DNA of 64,000 bases from Gigantopelta aegis (GCF_016097555.1 NC_054701.1:37453492-37517491), one strand, 5' to 3'. Positions 22,068 through 33,889 are shown, counted from the stretch's first letter. Made by a program: numbers and translations. Notes: generated from the sequence alone by a model not told the origin.

Positions 22068-22697
22068 GGGCTAGAAATGAAAAAAAAAAAATCTACATGC
22101 ACCAGGTGCATGCTGAAAAAAACAGTTACATGCACCATTAAAATTCTGCATGCACCAAAAATAAGGTAAATCGGAATTATTCGGCAATACCTATATTTAT
22201 TTATTAACAGTACCGGAACGTTATACAACTGCGTTTATTACTGATTCTTGATCAAATTTGAAAATTTCACCCAACGTAAACGCCTTACAGAAATCTATAA
22301 TAGGCCTATTACAAAAACGTACGAATATTTGTGTTTTGTATTAAGCAAGTTATCAACTTTTTTTAACTCGATAAGATCTGTTGGTATAATATAAATTAGC
22401 CTACGGAATTCGACGAGAAGTTGCGATTGAAATAATCACTGGCTGACTTCGAGTCAACTACGCGAGTAACGCACCTGCACGTTCGCAATCATCTGATCAA
22501 GTGCCCATATCTGAGGTCAAAAATGTTCAAGGCAGTTACGGTACTTTGTATTGATCACAGATCTGGCGGAGTTCAATTTGTCAGTGACGACAACAACTGT
22601 GTTATGCGCGTGGATACCCCAAAGTCGGTCTCGACCACCTTCCCTAACACCGTTTACGGATATAACCGAGATATTGCCGGCAATTTTCGCAAATATA
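22068..22697. other. Centre of the large palindrome
   Basis: Unpaired sequence with a CATGCACCAGGTGCATG motif at 22,095-22,115 that recurs, diverged, at 20,512-20,528 (CATGCACCGGTGCATG). No coding region is recognised. Confidence 0.4.
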
Positions 22698-23169
22698 GGT
22701 CTCACTACACAGATCACTTACGGGTGAGAGTTCATTGATGACGGTCCACTATAGTTCCTAATTGTGACACATGTTATGGTTCACATATTCACTTCTAGGA
22801 AATGGTGAAGAATTAAAACAATATGTATGTTTAATGGTAAGCCTTCTGGCTGTATTTTGCCCATGTTATTTTGTAATATTGTGCATCGACCTTTTGGGAC
22901 ATGGGTATATAGCACAAGTGACAGCCTGAGTGAATCGGTTAATGAACCACCTGTTCGGACCGGTACTACAGCCAGATGCGGTCATATAGCAAAAAACCGA
23001 GACGGAAATGTTCTCAATTTTGGAGTGAAAATAAATGCTAATATAATGTATGTTCGCAATGGTGTATGTTGTTAGTGCCAACGAGAACCCGTTCTATGGG
23101 CAATCTTCGCCTGAAGTTGGGCAGTTTAACGTGGGTTTCAATGGCAGATGACATCTGTGTAATGAGACC
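22698..23169 (+). mobile_element. TTA-type MITE family, copy 2
   Basis: Same element, plus orientation, with the exact 3-base flank ATA on both sides (22,695-22,697 and 23,170-23,172). Confidence 0.85.
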
Positions 23170-24046
23170 ATAATGTAAAACATGAAATTACTGTTTATCC
23201 CAAAATATATAAGTTTAGCAAGCCAAAATGAAAATGTACTAGTGTAGCATCCTTATAAAAGGTAATTACATCCATGTGGATTTCAGCCAAGTGAATGGGG
23301 GCCCTATTTGGGTAAATATTGCAAACATGACAATTTTATTTAATTTTATTATTTTTATTTTTATTTTATTTTTATTTTTTAGAGGTGTGTGTGTCAAAAT
23401 GTATATTATAGTGTTCCTACATGTAATAAATAAATTGATCTGAGTGTCTAACACTGAGTTTCTCATTGTAAAAGGTCAAAATTCAAGGTCACAAGGTCAA
23501 TATCCAAATTCACCCTAATTTCTATGATTTTGTGCATAATGATTTTTTTTGAATGTACAGTCATAGTGACAAACAGTTTTGATGGTATTGTGAATATATA
23601 ACATAGTATTCTACTGTGAAAGTAGAATTTGTATCTGCCATTAATAATATGTGGATCTTCATGCTGAAATATAGAGAAAAAAACAGGATTTCAACACTTC
23701 ATTATGAAACAATTGTTGCCCATAGCAACAATTGATGGAAACTAGTATTTTTAATGAACTAACTAGATAATTAGCTTCTTTGTATGTTCCCCATATCAGA
23801 ACTACCAACAAGGTCATACATTACCATATAGTGACTGCTTGTTTGATGGTCATCTATTGTGTGGATGACCAAGGAGTAACAATGTGATATGAAGTTTTAT
23901 TGGATGGTATGGTGCATCTATCTTTTGGTGTATTGGTTAGAGTTCATAAGTTACACGGCTCTAGTATAGCTTTTCATGGTGTAAATGATCCAAATTATCA
24001 AACTGACTTCAAACCAAGTTTGACAAAATCAGTCACTAGAATTTAA

Positions 24047-24518
24047 GGTCTCACTACACAGATCACTTACGGGTGAGAGTTCATTGATCACGGTCCACTA
24101 TAGTTCCTAATTGTGACACATGTTATGGTTCACATATTCACTTCTAGGAAATGGTGAAGAATTAAAACAATATGTATGTTTAATGGTAAGCCTTCTGGCT
24201 GTATTTTGCCCATGTTATTTTGTAATATTGTGCATCGACCTTTTGGGACATGGGTATATAGCACAAATGACAGCCGGAGTGAATCGGTTAATGAACCACC
24301 TGTTCGGACCGGTACTACAGCCAGATGCGGTCATATAGCAAAAAACCGAGACGGAAATGTTCTCAATTTTGGAGTGAAAATAAATGCTAATATAATGTAT
24401 GTTCGCAATGGTGTATGTTGTTAGTGCCAACGAGAACCCGTTCTATGGGCAATCTTCGCCTGAAGTTGGGCAGTTTAACATGGGTTTCAATGGCAGATGA
24501 CATCTGTGTAATAAGACC
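24047..24518 (+). mobile_element. TTA-type MITE family, copy 3
   Basis: Same element, plus orientation. It contains a 72-codon open frame at 24,120-24,338 that also exists in copies 4 and 5. Confidence 0.85.
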
Positions 24519-24652
24519 ATATTTCACGGAAATGACCGAAAGGGCGCCATTGTTGTGAGTAGTATTATGGGATACAAAATGGATGCGCCCATAAGATAAA
24601 AATTATCGTTTTCATGTGGCGAACAGATTACGAAATGCATTCAACAACTTGA

Positions 24653-26152
24653 GGTCTCACTACACAGATCACTTCCGGGTGAGAGTTCATTGATGACGGT
24701 CCACTATAGTTCCTAATTGTGACACATGTTATGGTTCATATATTCACTTCTAGGAAATGGTGAAGAATTAAAACAATATGTATGTTTAATGGTAAGCCTT
24801 CTGGCTGTATTTTGCCCATGTTATTTTGTAATATTGTGCATCGACCTTTTGGGACATGGGTATATAGCACAAGTGACAGCCGGAGTGAATCGGTTAATGA
24901 ACCACCTGTTCGGACTGGTACTACAGGCAGATGCGGTCATATAGCAAAAAACTGAGATGGAAATGTTCTCAATTTTGGAGTGAAAATAAATGCTTATATA
25001 ATGTATGTTCGCAATGGGGTATGTTGTTAGGGACCGTAACAAAGTATATTGAAGCCAGAGAGACTAAGTCACTTAGTCTGGGGGGGAGGGGGTTTACGAT
25101 TTCAACATCTCCATTTAGTCATTTTATCACTTTTGGCTTCATTTGCTTTGAACTTGAAAATCATCATACAAACACAACCCAAAAGGCTTCAAAACACTGG
25201 CCAAGGTATTTATTGTCGACCTACTGCCCATGCAAACCAGGATATCAAGGTGGCTAGGTATGTATTACAGTCAACTCTCGTTATAACGGCCATGTTGGTA
25301 CCACACAGGTCTTGCCGTTGTAACGATCGTAAAGAGTTGGCTCTCTTAGTATGACACGTGGTTTGGCAATCATGTGTAACACTAATAAATAATAAAGTAA
25401 TGAAACAAACAAAACAAAAAACAAACAAACAATTGTTGTTATACATCTTGAGCGTGTTTAGGATGATTTTCTTTAATAAGAGTCACTTATCGAAATTTGC
25501 GTGTGGCGTCGTGTCGCGGGTGGGTGTGATATTTTCTACCAATAAACCGCATTAAAACCTTTCACGATATATTGTAACTTCTAATTAACAAAAAGAGACT
25601 TGACAGGAACAACTCATCTCTGCATCAAGATATTAACAACAATACAAGTTGTTTAAAAAATCTCTACCTTGCACATCAAGCGCTGGAATAGAGCCGAAAA
25701 ACGGCAATTGCAACAGCAAAAAAGAAGAGAAAAGAAGCATAAATTATCTTAAATTGCTGGAAAATATGACTTGAGAAATAGGCCAACTTGGAGCTTATGT
25801 CATTGGCGTCTGATGAAAGATACCAAAGGGCATATTGTCATTGGATGTATAGTTTAATAGTTAAAAAGCCTTTCAGAGTGCCTTGGTTGGCCTCATATCA
25901 CTGTTTAAAAACATTGTTTCACTATGTGCATTCATGAATAAATACTGTTTGTATCTTTTATATTACTACTGTCTTCCTTTGGTCTTTTCCAAACCTTGTT
26001 GTGTAACGTCAATTTGGATGAAGCCAAAGTCAACTGCCCATTTAGTCTTTTTGAGGGGGGTGGGGGTCAGAATCAAGACTAAGTGACTTAGTCTCTCTGG
26101 CTTCAATATACTTTTGTTACGGTCCCTTAGATGACATCTGTGTAGTGAGACC
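24653..26152 (+). mobile_element. TTA-type MITE family, copy 4, interrupted
   Basis: The left part 24,653-25,029 and right part 26,127-26,152 are separated by the Harbinger-like element at 25,030-26,126. Confidence 0.85.
25030..26126. mobile_element. Harbinger-like non-autonomous element
   Basis: 1,097 bp with terminal inverted repeats of about 45 bases (GGGACCGTAACAAAGTATAT at the left, its near-complement at the right) and the exact duplication TTA (25,027-25,029 and 26,127-26,129). A TTA duplication with GGG-starting ends fits PIF/Harbinger. Inside, CAACTCTCGTTATAACGG at about 25,272-25,289 resembles a pogo/Tigger-type end from a further small insertion. No transposase. Confidence 0.75.
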
Positions 26153-26612
26153 TTAACTTGTTTTTATATATTTCAGCCACGCCCATTTTCTGGGTGTGCA
26201 ACATTAGCACTAATTAGTCTTTCTTAAGTAACCTTTCCCGCAAAATATTTTTTCTTATGCAATGGATTTGGGCTCAGTGACATGTCCTCTCCCAAATAGC
26301 AAAGGAATTTTGGATGGAACTTTCACAACAATTAAATCCCTAATTAGCACTAATTAGCATTTGACCTCTTCTTAAGTGCACTTTCCCGCAATATTTTTTT
26401 CTTAAATTGGTAATTCTGGATCGGGCGAGCATGCTCTACATTTTACATTTGGTTCCAACGATGGAACTTTCACAACAATTAAATCCCTAATTAGCACTAA
26501 TTAGAGTCTTTCTTAAGTATTGGGTTTCTGTAGTCAGTTGGGGTCCCTCTACACCTCAACCACCTCAAACCTTTTGGAACTCTCGCAACAATTAAATCTC
26601 ACCTGGCTCCCG

Positions 26613-26797
26613 GTCTAAATACAAACTTTCAAAATGATTTCAAGCAATTGGGACATGGGGATTCCCATGGTATTTATCGATATAAAACCTGCTTTTTCAC
26701 TCCATTTGATAAAAACATGATCTAAGTGTGTTACAGGTTTGTAGATTAACCATATTATAATTTATTTTCGCTGGATGGAACTAGGGTGTGCGGCTTT
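26613..26797. mobile_element. TTAA-flanked MITE, right part of the split copy
   Basis: Matches 4,825-4,988 of the complete copy (AGCAATTGGGACATGGGGAT ... GAACTAGGGTGTGCGGC, then TTTAA). Confidence 0.8.
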
Positions 26798-26879
26798 AAC
26801 ACTACACCAAAATGTGACGCACAGTCCGTGTACACTGACAATGTTCACACTGAGGAGGAGGGACCTTTAAAATAAATGA

Positions 26880-27406
26880 GAGAACGAAAGAAATTTATGC
26901 TTTATTTAACGACGCACTCAACACATTTTATTTACGATTATATGGCGTCAAGCATATGGTTATAGACCACACAGATAATAAATGAGGAAACCCGCTGTCG
27001 CCACTTCATGGACTACTCTTTTTTTCGATTAATAACAAGGGATCTTTTATGAATGAATGAATGTTTAAGGACACCCCAGCACGAAAAATACATCGACTAT
27101 TGGGTGTCAAACTATGGTAATGCAAACAAATAAAGTGATGATCAATATCAATATAAAAATTCAAGATTTAAACAAAAACACAGTGTAAAGAACTGTGCAA
27201 AAACACAAATATCACGGATAGATACTGACTTATACTCAAAACTTCAACTGTGTGCTGTATTGGCCATTCTCAAAGAGAATGTTACACCCCTGCACCACAA
27301 TGAGGTTACATCACGCGCAGGGGGGGGGGGGGGGGGGGTAGTACATACCACGGCCTTTGATATACCAGTCGTGGTGCACTGGCTGGAATCCTAGACCGAC
27401 CGCGCA
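26880..27406 (-). mobile_element. SINE, head B/tail A, itself interrupted
   Basis: Flanked by the 14-base duplication TTTAAAATAAATGA (26,866-26,879 and 27,407-27,420). The SINE is broken at 27,050 by a LINE 3' end (27,051 to about 27,338) followed by a G-run, with roughly 25 bases of core lost at the junction. Confidence 0.85.
27051..27338 (-). mobile_element. LINE 3' end inside SINE
   Basis: GAATGAATGAATG tail complement followed by the same 3' UTR as the LINE at 27,609. Heavily 5'-truncated. The right edge is a long G homopolymer, where the assembly may be unreliable. Confidence 0.7.
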
Positions 27407-27605
27407 TTTAAAATAAATGAATGCGTGAAATGCGTATGTCCGATACCGTCACGGCACAAGGCTACTTCATCCTTCCTGCACCGCCTGTAGGATGACTGCC
27501 ACTCTCCCAGGACTGGCTTGACAGAATGAAGCTTGTTCACGACCACACCGTCCCAATCACCTTGTCAAGTCGAAAAGATATATTGGTTAATATGATATTT
27601 AAAAT

Positions 27606-29400
27606 CACGAATGAATGAATGAATGTTTAACAACATCCCAGCACGAAAAATACATCGGCTATTGTGTGTCAAACTATGGTAAATACAAATAAAGTGATAT
27701 TAACATCAATATAAAAATTCATGAGCCAAATAAAAACAGTGTAAGGAACTGTGCAAAAATACAAATATCACAGACAGATCAAATTAAAATTTAGAGTAAA
27801 AGTCGGTATCTCAAAGAAATTGTAATAAAAGTGCTGGATGGAATCGAAATGATTCCATCACAGTTCTTTGTCCAAATATATCTTTTCTAGTATCTGTTAG
27901 ATACTTACACATCACCAAAATGTGGCGTACCGTCAGAATACACTTGACAGTTCACACACAGGTGGAGGATCTTTCTTCAAGATAAATGAATGGGTCAAGT
28001 AAGTATGGCCGTCCTGCACTGCCTATAGGAGGACTGTCACTCTCCAAAGACCGGCTTGATGGCATGAAGCTTGTTTGCAACCGCACCGTCCTAATAATGT
28101 TGTCAAGTCGAAAAGATAAATTGGTTGATACTATATTTAAAATCGGCATGAGGGAAATCCAAAGTAGACTTGGCAGCTGAATCTGGCTTTTTATTATCCC
28201 TGATGCCAACATGGGAATAGATAAAAAGACGCACTATCGTATCACCATCCGAATTAAGGGATGGTCCAGCTTCATCGTGTGTAAAGCTTGGAGACACGAA
28301 AGTGAGTCAGTAAAAATAATAAATTTGGATGCAATCGAATCTTTGATTTCTTCTAAGACTTTAATGACTGCCCAAACTTCAGCACTAAAGATCAATGCCG
28401 AGTCAGGCAGTCTCATGGAAAGTATTGTGTCTGATGGGAAAAACTGTAGCACAAGCCACAGAATTCCCATCCCGTGACCAGTCTGTATTTATAAACAGGA
28501 ATGTAATAACGGTACCTGTCTTGAATTTCCATGAAAAATTGTTTATATACAAGAGCATCTGTACGATCTTTCTTCAGATGCGTTGATCAAACACAATGTT
28601 AGGTGGTAAAGTACACCAAGGTGGTAAAACAAAATATGAAGGAGTTTCAAAAGTATCCGTTAAATTAATGTTGGAAATCTACAAAAAACGCTGAATGCGA
28701 AGACCAAATGTACAAATAGCAAACAACTTCATATATTTGTTATCAAATACTGTTTGATGTGTAGGATGTTTTGGTAATGATTTAATCTTAGTGGCATACA
28801 AGCAGAGAACGCTTTGCATGTCTAGCACCCAAACTAGGTCCTTGTGCATCAACCTACAAGCTCTCCACAGGTGATGTTCTAAAAGCACTAAGACAAAGAC
28901 TTCGATGATAATCATACTGGACGATCTGTGGCAAATCTCAAACTCGTCAATATACAACATACATTGGGAGATGCTGTTTATTTTCATAGAAAATATGGTA
29001 ACTGAAAGGATGCTACCTTGAAGTACACTCATCTCTTGTGACTGGGTATCTGAGAAAGTGGATCCCACTCGTACCTCCAGAGACCTAGCTTTAAGAAATT
29101 TGAAATAAAATGAGGCATACAACCTCTTAGGCCCATACCATGGAGGTCTTTCCAAATGCCATATTCCACGTAGCATCATAAATTTTCTCTAGATAAAAAA
29201 CAGACTGATACCAAATGCTAGTTATGGATGAAAGCTTCCCTACAAAACGGTTCGAATCTAACAAAATTATCAACCCTGCTGCATCTAGATCTGAACCCAC
29301 ATTGCGCGTTAATAAGCAATTTGTGGGACTCAAAGATGCCAAACATGCCTACTTGATTGGCTTACTAATGATGACTTTAAAGCATGATCCCCTTTAAAGC
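27606..29400 (-). mobile_element. I-group LINE (reverse transcriptase + RNase H), degraded
   Basis: The minus strand carries, in order, a fragment ending in the FLEKIYDATWNM block (29,342-29,127), a reverse transcriptase palm (VLQGSILSVTIFSMKINSI, then LYIDEF in place of the usual YVDD; 29,179-28,679) and an RNase H piece (PDSALIFSAEVWAV, IFTDSLSCLQALH; 28,470-28,234). A CATT-repeat 3' tail follows at 27,609. An RNase H after the RT with a short tandem tail points to the I/Nimb group. Frames are broken and the active-site Asp is changed, so the copy is inactive. Confidence 0.8.
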
Positions 29401-30040
29401 ATGATTTAAAGGAAATCCCCTCCAGAAACTGCGCAATAACAAATGTGGGAAATTCGCTCCATATACTGTACAATGTTAATGCTGCTTCCTATCATCCCGT
29501 GAATCTCGTGTTCATGACTGGTGTGTTCTGAGTTCACAACTGTAGAGTATTCTAATCTTTAGCTACTTGTAAATTCTGGTTTGAAGTCATCGTCTTAAGC
29601 AACAATTAACTCTAACGTGTTTTTGGAAAACATGTCTGTGAAAGTGATAGAAGTTTACATTTTGAAGCCAAAATACGAGACATGAAAATCTACCACCGAG
29701 TGTTGGATCACACGCAATCCATGCATCCACCAAAACGGGCTTTCTTCTGAAATGGAGCCTCTGATAGTCAGAAATAAATAAAATAACAACATTAATTAAT
29801 AGTTTGAACTGAACAAACTAGTTATAGAAACCAATAATAATACCTGACAAATCCCCACAACAACAATGAGAATTTGCTTTGGGCTCAGTAATCTGCAATC
29901 AAGGGGTGCAGTTCAAATTCTGCTCATTTGAAATCGGTCGTAAATGAGAGACATATTTGTGATGTAAATACCGTATGTGATGATTATGTTGTTGTTGGAT
30001 GTCGTTTGTCATATCATTGCATTTTTATTTGAGTCACATT
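29401..30040. other. No gene recognised
   Basis: No supported feature between the LINE and the first copy of the 30-kb repeat unit. Confidence 0.35.
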
Positions 30041-30712
30041 GTATGAGAAAATACCCTTGAATGAGTAGTGCCAGCTTATCTAATTCCTGTCTCAAGACAT
30101 TTGCGGACATCAAGGCTGGGTCCATGTCAAGAGACGGAGCAGCTTTCCCAGTAGGGATCACTTCCGGGTGAGAGTTCATTGATTATGGTCCACTATAGTT
30201 CCTAATTGTGACACATGATATGGTTCACATATTCACTTCTAGGAAATGGTGAAGAATTAAAACAATATGTATGTTTAATGGTAAGCCTTCTGGCTATATT
30301 TTGCCCATATTATTTTTTAATATTGTGCATCAACCTTTTGGGACATGGGTATATAGCGCAAGTGACAACAGGAGTGAATCGGTTAATGAACCACCTGTTC
30401 GGACCGGTACTACAGCCAGATGCGGTTATATAGCAAAAAACAGATGGAAATGTGATAAATTTTGGTGTGAAAATAAATGCTTATATAATGTATGTTCACA
30501 ATGGTGTATGTTGTTAGTGCCAACGAGAACCCATTCTATTGGCAATCTTCGTTTGAAGTTGGGCAATTTAACATTGTGTAGTGAGACCTTACCATGACTT
30601 AAACGAATCGAGATGGATACTGGATGACCTCCCTTTGAGACAATACACATCTCCATTCAGTCTCATAGAGGCCGACATGATGTCACAGTCGATTCCAGTA
30701 TTGATGCTTATA
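30041..30712. repeat. Repeat unit, partial first copy
   Basis: 30,041-30,153 and 30,589-30,712 match 30,815-31,050 and 32,600-32,830 (GAGTAGTGCCAGCTTATCT; CATGACTTAAACGTATCGAG; GATGCCACAGTCGATTCC). A TTA-type MITE separates the two pieces. Confidence 0.8.
30154..30588 (+). mobile_element. TTA-type MITE family, copy 5
   Basis: 435 bp, with the left terminal repeat shortened to GGGATCACTTCCGG. The neighbouring unit copy at 32,698-32,712 reads CCCATTACCATGAC without the insertion. The flanks here (CCCAGTA left, TTACCATGAC right) therefore show that TTA was duplicated on insertion. Confidence 0.85.
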
Positions 30713-32196
30713 ATTAATAAATATCATAGAGTGCCTAACTTTATGTAAATGTCTGGTGGTATATTTATTATGGGATGTCTATTGTACGGATAGCATTTAC
30801 ATTTGAATCACATTCTATGAGAAAATACCCATGAATGAGTAGTGCCAGCTTATCTCATTCCTATCTCAAGACATTTGTGGACATCAAGGGCTGGGTCCAT
30901 GTCAAGAGACGGAGCAGCTTTCTCATTACCATGACTTAAACGTATCGAGATGGATACTGGGTGACCTCCCTTTGAGACAATACACATCTCCATTCATTCT
31001 CATAGAGTCGGACATGATGCCACAGTCGATTCCAATATTGATGCTGATGGGGAAATCATACTACATGTATTCGGTCAAAATTGAAAAGTCTATACCTTCT
31101 TGACATTTTCACATAATATCCTTATGTTACTGAAATGTTAAAATTAATCATATTTTATATCCATTAAAGATATTTAATATTAAACTTTTCTGTAATGCAA
31201 CAAAGAGAACATTAGTTGTGTTGCTTAAAATGACATCCAGCAGACTCACAAGTACATATCTTCACTACGAAAACAGAGTTTCAAATACACTGGAACTAAA
31301 GAAAAGAAAAAAGTGCCTTTAAAAACTTTTACTGACTACTAGTATTTACCTTACAATTGTATACATGATCTGAAAGTCATTACACCTTTATAATTTTTTG
31401 AACAGAGTAATACTGGTGTGCAAATCAATATGAGATAATAAAAATATACTGTCAGTGATGAAACACTTCTACAGTTAAAGTTTGAAATAACCCATGCATA
31501 AATAAATATGCATTACAAAAAAAAAAATATGGTTAAGGACCACACAGATTTTGAGAGGAAACCCGCTTTCACCACTACATGGGCTACTCTTTCCGATTAG
31601 CAGCAAGGGATTTTTATTTGTGCTTCCCACAGGCAGGATAGCACAAACCATGGCCTTTGTTGAACCAGTTATGGATCAGTGGTCGGTGCAAGTGGTTTAT
31701 ACCTACCTATTGAGCCTTGCGGAGCACTCACTCAGGGTTTGGAGTCGGTATCTGGATTAAAAATCCCATGCCTCGACTGGGATCCGAACCCAGTACCTAC
31801 CAGCCTGTAGACTGATGGCCTAAACACGACGCCACCGAGGCCGGTCAAATATGCATTAACATTCCACCATAAATCGTTTCAGCACTTTTGTTTGAAAAAC
31901 ACTTCACTGGCGTGATCAACGATGTTCTTAAAAACACAAACGGTACAAATAGCATATATTTTCCATCAAAAATGCCATCGTGGGTGTGAGTCAGTCTGGG
32001 ATCGGGGTGGAGGATTTTTTTTTCTTCTTCGGTGTGTGTGTGGGATTACTCCCACATATCTGATGTACTGAAACTGATGTCATAAAATAACCTACCTGTG
32101 AAACGTTACAAACTAGTCAAACAAATTACACTAAGATATGTGATATTTTATTGGGACTAACATGGAAGTACATCAGTCTCCTTTAATCATACAATG
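30713..32196. repeat. Direct duplication, unit 1
   Basis: Matches unit 2 at 32,490-33,617 almost throughout, from ATTAATAAATATCATAGAGT to CTCCTTTAATCATACAATG. It is longer mainly because of a SINE at 31,530-31,845. Confidence 0.85.
31530..31845 (-). mobile_element. SINE, head A, in unit 1 only
   Basis: Minus-strand SINE, with the tail end replaced by an A-run. Flanked by AAATATGCATTA on both sides (about 31,503-31,514 and 31,846-31,857). Unit 2 has the uninterrupted site near 33,272-33,283 (AAATATTCATTA), so this insertion postdates the duplication. Confidence 0.9.
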
Positions 32197-32489
32197 ATTT
32201 ATAGAATTTTATTTAATTTCACAGTACATCATCTCTTATTGCCAAACTTTTCCTTTTTTCCTCTGTTGACACACAACAAAATTTTTATATGAGAAAACAT
32301 GTTTTGAAAACTAAAAGCAACCTATGGCTGCAGCCTAAACAGACAGGATGGTATTTTGTTACGTCACTGTGTGTTTTAGTGCTAGACCTATCCTTAGTTA
32401 CATCACGCTACTTTTGTTCTGCTAGTTAACAGTCTATCACTGCTCAATATAGGTGCACTACATGCGAGAGAGTAGCATTCGCCCTAAAA

Positions 32490-33617
32490 ATTAATAAATA
32501 TCATAGAGTGCCTAACTTTATGTAAATGTCTGGTGGTATATTTATTATGGGATGTCTATTGTACTATGGGATAGCATTTACATTTGAATCACGTTGTATG
32601 TGAAAATACCCTTGAATGAGTAGTGCCAGCTTATCTCATTCCTATCTCAAGACATTTGTGAACATCAAGGGCTGGGTCCATGTCAAGAGACGGAGCAGCT
32701 TTCCCATTACCATGACTTAAACGTATCGAGATGGATACCGGATGACCTCCCTTTGAGATAATACACATCTCCATTCAGTCTCAAAGAGTCGGACATGATG
32801 CCACAGTCGATTCCAGTATTGATGCTTATGGGGAAATCATACTATTCGGTCAAAATTGAAGTCATTACACCATCTTGGCATTTTCACATAATATAAAGAT
32901 ATTCTTATGTTACTAAAATGTTAAAATTAATCATGTTTTATATCCATTAACAATATTTAATATTAAACTTTTCTGTAATTCAACAAAGAGAACCTTAGTT
33001 GTGTTGCTTACAATGACATCCAGCAGACACACAAGTACGTATCTTTACTACTAAAATAACAGCTTCAAATACAAAAAAAAGAAAAAAAAAGTTACTTTTA
33101 AAACATTTACTGACTATGTACCTTACAATTATATACATGATCTAAAAGTCATTATACCTTTATAAGTTTTTGAACAGATAGTACTGGGTATGATTATCAA
33201 TATGAGATAATAAAAATATACTGTCAGCGATGAAACACTTACAGTTAAAGCTTGAAATAACCCATACATAGGTAAATATTCATTAACATTCCACCATAAA
33301 TCGTTTCAGCACTTCATTGGCGTGATCAACGATGTTGTTAAAACACAAACGGTACAAATAGCATATATTTTTCATCAAAAATGCCATCGTGGGTGTGGGT
33401 CAGTCTGGGATCGGGGTGGAGGATTTCTTTTTTGGTGTGTGTGTGTGTGGGGTGGGGTGGGGTGATTATTCCCACATATGTGTATTTACTGACACTGATG
33501 TCATAAAATAACCTGCCTGTGAAACGTTACGAACTAGTCAAACAAATTACACTAAGATATGTGATATTGTATTAGGACTAAGATAGAAGTACATCAGTCT
33601 CCTTTAATCATACAATG
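32490..33617. repeat. Direct duplication, unit 2
   Basis: About 1.13 kb and lacks the SINE. A GTGTGTGTGTGTG tract at about 33,435-33,455 is longer than in unit 1. No coding region is confidently seen in either unit. Confidence 0.85.
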
Positions 33618-33629
33618 TTCATGTCATAT

Positions 33630-33887
33630 GGTTAAGGACCACACAAATATTGAGAGAGGAATCCTGCTGTCGCTGCTTCATGGGCTACTCTTTTCGATTA
33701 GCAGCAAGGGATCTTTGATATGCACCATCCCACCGACAGGGTAGTACGTACCACGGCCTTTGATATACCAGTCGTGGTGCACTGGCTGGAACGAGAAGTA
33801 ACCTAATGGGCCCACCGACGGGGATCGATCCTAGACCGACCACACATCGAGCGAACGCTTTGCCACTGGGCTACGTCCCGCCCCAAC
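33630..33887 (-). mobile_element. SINE, head B, lacking 3' tail
   Basis: Minus-strand: the ATGGTTAAGGACCACAC end is truncated relative to full copies. The head is complete to CACTGGGCTACGTCCCGCCC. Confidence 0.85.
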
Positions 33888-33889
33888 AC

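Larger units (their letters stand above)
19635..26612. mobile_element. Large composite inverted-repeat (foldback) element
   Basis: The outer arms (19,635-20,270 and about 26,173-26,612) are inverted copies beginning TAGACYGGGAGCCARGTGAG. They are built of alternating subrepeats of about 105 bp containing ATTTAATTGTTGTGAAAGTT, CAAAATTCCTTTGCTATTTG and TATTGCGGGAAAG. The left arm has one or two extra subunits. The inner arms (20,646-22,067 and 23,100-24,518) are also inverted copies, each containing the TTA-type MITE and an 880-bp spacer. The whole lies within the older TTAA-flanked MITE, whose halves abut both ends. No transposase-like frame was found. The arrangement suggests a non-autonomous foldback element enlarged by later insertions. 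Confidence 0.7.
26798..27605 (-). mobile_element. I-group LINE fragment split by a SINE
   Basis: 26,798-26,879 and 27,407-27,605 are collinear with 27,915-28,135 of the next LINE copy (ACCAAAATGTGACGCACAG; TTGTCAAGTCGAAAAGATAT). A SINE occupies the space between. The fragment has lost its own 3' end. Confidence 0.7.

Noticed and set aside
24120-24338. Small membrane-protein gene
   Set aside because: Present only as part of a multicopy MITE; one copy carries an in-frame stop, and similarity follows the whole element rather than the frame. Kept only as a low-interest finding.
30600-30712. Exon on the minus strand of the triplicated unit (MSDSMRLNGDVYCL-like reading)
   Set aside because: Short open stretch repeated three times, but no splice sites or recognised family, and stops follow soon after.
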